From NCBI GenBank assembly GCA_023411645.1, contig JAEYON010000015.1, forward strand, positions 1-16,647: a stretch of 16,647 bases of DNA, read 5' to 3'. This DNA is from Bacillota bacterium (lineage in GTDB: Bacteria; Bacillota; Clostridia; Acetivibrionales; DTU013). Below the pieces are notes generated by a model, which had not been told where the DNA came from, made no database searches, and worked only from the letters and a program-made list of their open reading frames with translations. Both the position numbers and the translations under genes were made by a program. How positions within the stretch are numbered: position 1 is the stretch's first letter; every line of letters begins with the position of its first letter. Shown one piece after another: positions 15,526-16,647 of this stretch.

Positions 15526-16410
15526 ATGAAAAAATCAAAAGGTGATAAGATTATTGATGCTATTATTGTGCTTTTTATGTTAATAGTTGTTATAGTCATG
15601 TTGTATCCGCTTTGGAACACGTTGATCACATCTTTTAACGATGCAAGGGATTCCATAAAAGGCTCACTCTATGTGTGGCCGAGGGAATGGACACTTTTTA
15701 ATTATCAAAGCGTATTTAAGACAGATAAAATATATAATGCTTTTATAGTGTCGGTCGCACGCACAGTGCTCACAATGGCGCTAAACGTGTTTTTCTCAGG
15801 TTTGTTAGCATATGTATTGAGCCACAAGGAATTTGTTTTCCGGAGGTTCCTGACAGTATTTATGGTAATGACAATGTACATAAACGCAGGATTGATCCCA
15901 CAGTATTTCCTGTACAGAAACTTGGGTCTGATCGACAGCTTTTGGGTCTATATACTCCCTTCACTGGTGGGAGCGTTCAACGTAATCGTCATACGTACAT
16001 ACATAAATTCATTACCGGCATCTCTTGTGGAATCCGCTAGAATTGACGGCGCAAGCGAACTAAAAATATATTTCAGAATAATTTTTCCACTATGCTTGCC
16101 GGTTTTGGCCACCGTTGCTCTATGGGTCGCTGTTGGCTCGTGGAACTCATGGTTCGACTCCTTTATATTTGCACCAAAGCAGGAATTGAGTACCCTTCAA
16201 TATGAGATGATGAAGATATTATCTTCATCCATGCAGTCCGGGGTCAGACAACCTGACTATTTGGCAGCATCGCAGCAGTCACGCAGCATGGTTACTCCGA
16301 ATTCATTGCGTGCGGCGATGACCATAGTAGCGACTGTACCTATACTCGTGGTGTATCCATTCCTTCAAAAGTATTTTGTAACAGTTAACATCGGCAGCGT
16401 TAAAGAGTAG
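15526..16410 (+). CDS. ABC sugar importer permease, YtcP/LplC type (importer 2)
   Basis: A 294-residue inner-membrane permease, partner of the gene ending at 15481 and homologous to the one at 2384. The N-terminus MKKSKGDKIIDAI leads to helix IIVLFMLIVVIVMLYPLWNT, then SFNDARDSIKGSLYVWPREW, as in YtcP proteins. MTMYINAGLIPQYFLYRNLG in the middle is also typical. The EAA loop is at about 166-187 (SLVESARIDGASELKIYFR), with Ser at the second EAA position. The C-terminus, VVYPFLQKYFVTVNIGSVKE, closes the family pattern. The start at 15526 gives the normal family length. The transcript is closed by a hairpin terminator starting 38 bp after the stop. No ATPase gene follows within the window. Confidence 0.93.
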   Translation: MKKSKGDKIIDAIIVLFMLIVVIVMLYPLWNTLITSFNDARDSIKGSLYVWPREWTLFNYQSVFKTDKIYNAFIVSVARTVLTMALNVFFSGLLAYVLSHKEFVFRRFLTVFMVMTMYINAGLIPQYFLYRNLGLIDSFWVYILPSLVGAFNVIVIRTYINSLPASLVESARIDGASELKIYFRIIFPLCLPVLATVALWVAVGSWNSWFDSFIFAPKQELSTLQYEMMKILSSSMQSGVRQPDYLAASQQSRSMVTPNSLRAAMTIVATVPILVVYPFLQKYFVTVNIGSVKE

Positions 16411-16447
16411 TCTTTAAGCACATAGAATATTTTCTTTTTGCAATACC

Positions 16448-16502
16448 ATTGCTGTATCGCTTATCAATTCGCAGGATGCATAGCGCGGCAGCAATACTTT
16501 TT
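16448..16502 (+). terminator. Rho-independent terminator of importer 2
   Basis: ATTGCTG (16448-16454) pairs with CAGCAAT (16489-16495). After a small internal loop, CGCT (16458-16461) pairs with AGCG (16482-16485), plus two more pairs. AC and five T residues (16498-16502) follow. The stem is interrupted, so strength may be moderate. Confidence 0.65.
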
Positions 16503-16610
16503 CTGCAGCAATTTTACTGTACAAATATGGCGGATGTACTACAAACAGCTTTTGTATTGAGAAATGGTGCAGATTATGATTAAATTTGTAATTAATAAGG
16601 AGCTATAAAT

Positions 16611-16647
16611 ATGCTTAGGATTGTAAAGGTTGAAAATGGATTAGTTC
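16611..16647 (+). CDS. Start of a gene, possibly a type B carboxylesterase (cut by window end)
   Basis: ATG 16611 is preceded by AAGGAG (16597-16602) at 8 nt. The visible residues are MLRIVKVENGLV. The pattern of a short basic start, then V, a polar residue, and NGLV is how many type B carboxylesterases (para-nitrobenzyl-esterase type) begin before their RG and FKGIPYA segments. Only 12 residues are seen, so the product is a guess. An esterase removing acetyl or aromatic groups from plant oligosaccharides would fit the locus. A coding start is well supported; the function is not. Confidence 0.5.
   Translation, partial: MLRIVKVENGLV

Overview
The window is a stretch of a carbohydrate-uptake and degradation locus from a Gram-positive bacterium, most likely a Clostridia member (Lachnospiraceae- or Ruminiclostridium-like), with a Paenibacillus-type relative as the alternative. 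The reasons are the moderately low GC with AT-rich gaps, strong AGGAGG-type ribosome sites, three lipoprotein-type solute-binding proteins, LplB/YtcP-type permease pairs and a YesM/YesN-type two-component system. I see no rRNA, tRNA, CRISPR, prophage or intact insertion sequence.

Layout, all genes on the + strand. (1) 77-1114 is a LacI-family repressor with a TTG start. (2) 1115-1438 is a control region with a hairpin terminator, a consensus sigma-A promoter (TTGACA, 18 bp, TATAAT) and three copies of an 11-bp motif, TAAGTAAAACG, that looks like the repressor's operator. (3) 1439-5177 is importer 1: two permeases, then a solute-binding lipoprotein, closed by a complex terminator at 5235-5310. 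(4) 5490-12492 is a tight cluster: a cytoplasmic right-handed beta-helix enzyme that resembles GH141, a YesM-type histidine kinase, a YesN-type response regulator and a second binding lipoprotein. (5) After a 195-bp gap, 12688-16410 is importer 2: a third binding protein, paralogous to the second, and two permeases, closed by a terminator at about 16448-16502. (6) The first codons of another gene begin at 16611 and resemble the start of a type B carboxylesterase.

How it may work together (inference): two ABC importers bring in plant-type oligosaccharides. No ATPase is present, so a shared MsmX-type ATPase encoded elsewhere is expected. The beta-helix enzyme has no signal peptide and would act on imported sugar inside the cell, perhaps with the downstream esterase. 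Importer 1 appears to be under the LacI-type repressor. The kinase/regulator pair, with a binding-protein gene directly downstream in the same run, probably controls importer 2. A pair of 9-bp direct repeats exactly 21 bp apart upstream of importer 2 is a candidate site for the AraC-type regulator.

The locus is recognisable as a Gram-positive polysaccharide-utilisation type. The less ordinary points are the operator triplet, the duplicated binding protein beside the two-component system, the hairpins between binding-protein and permease genes, and the odd start of the repressor gene.
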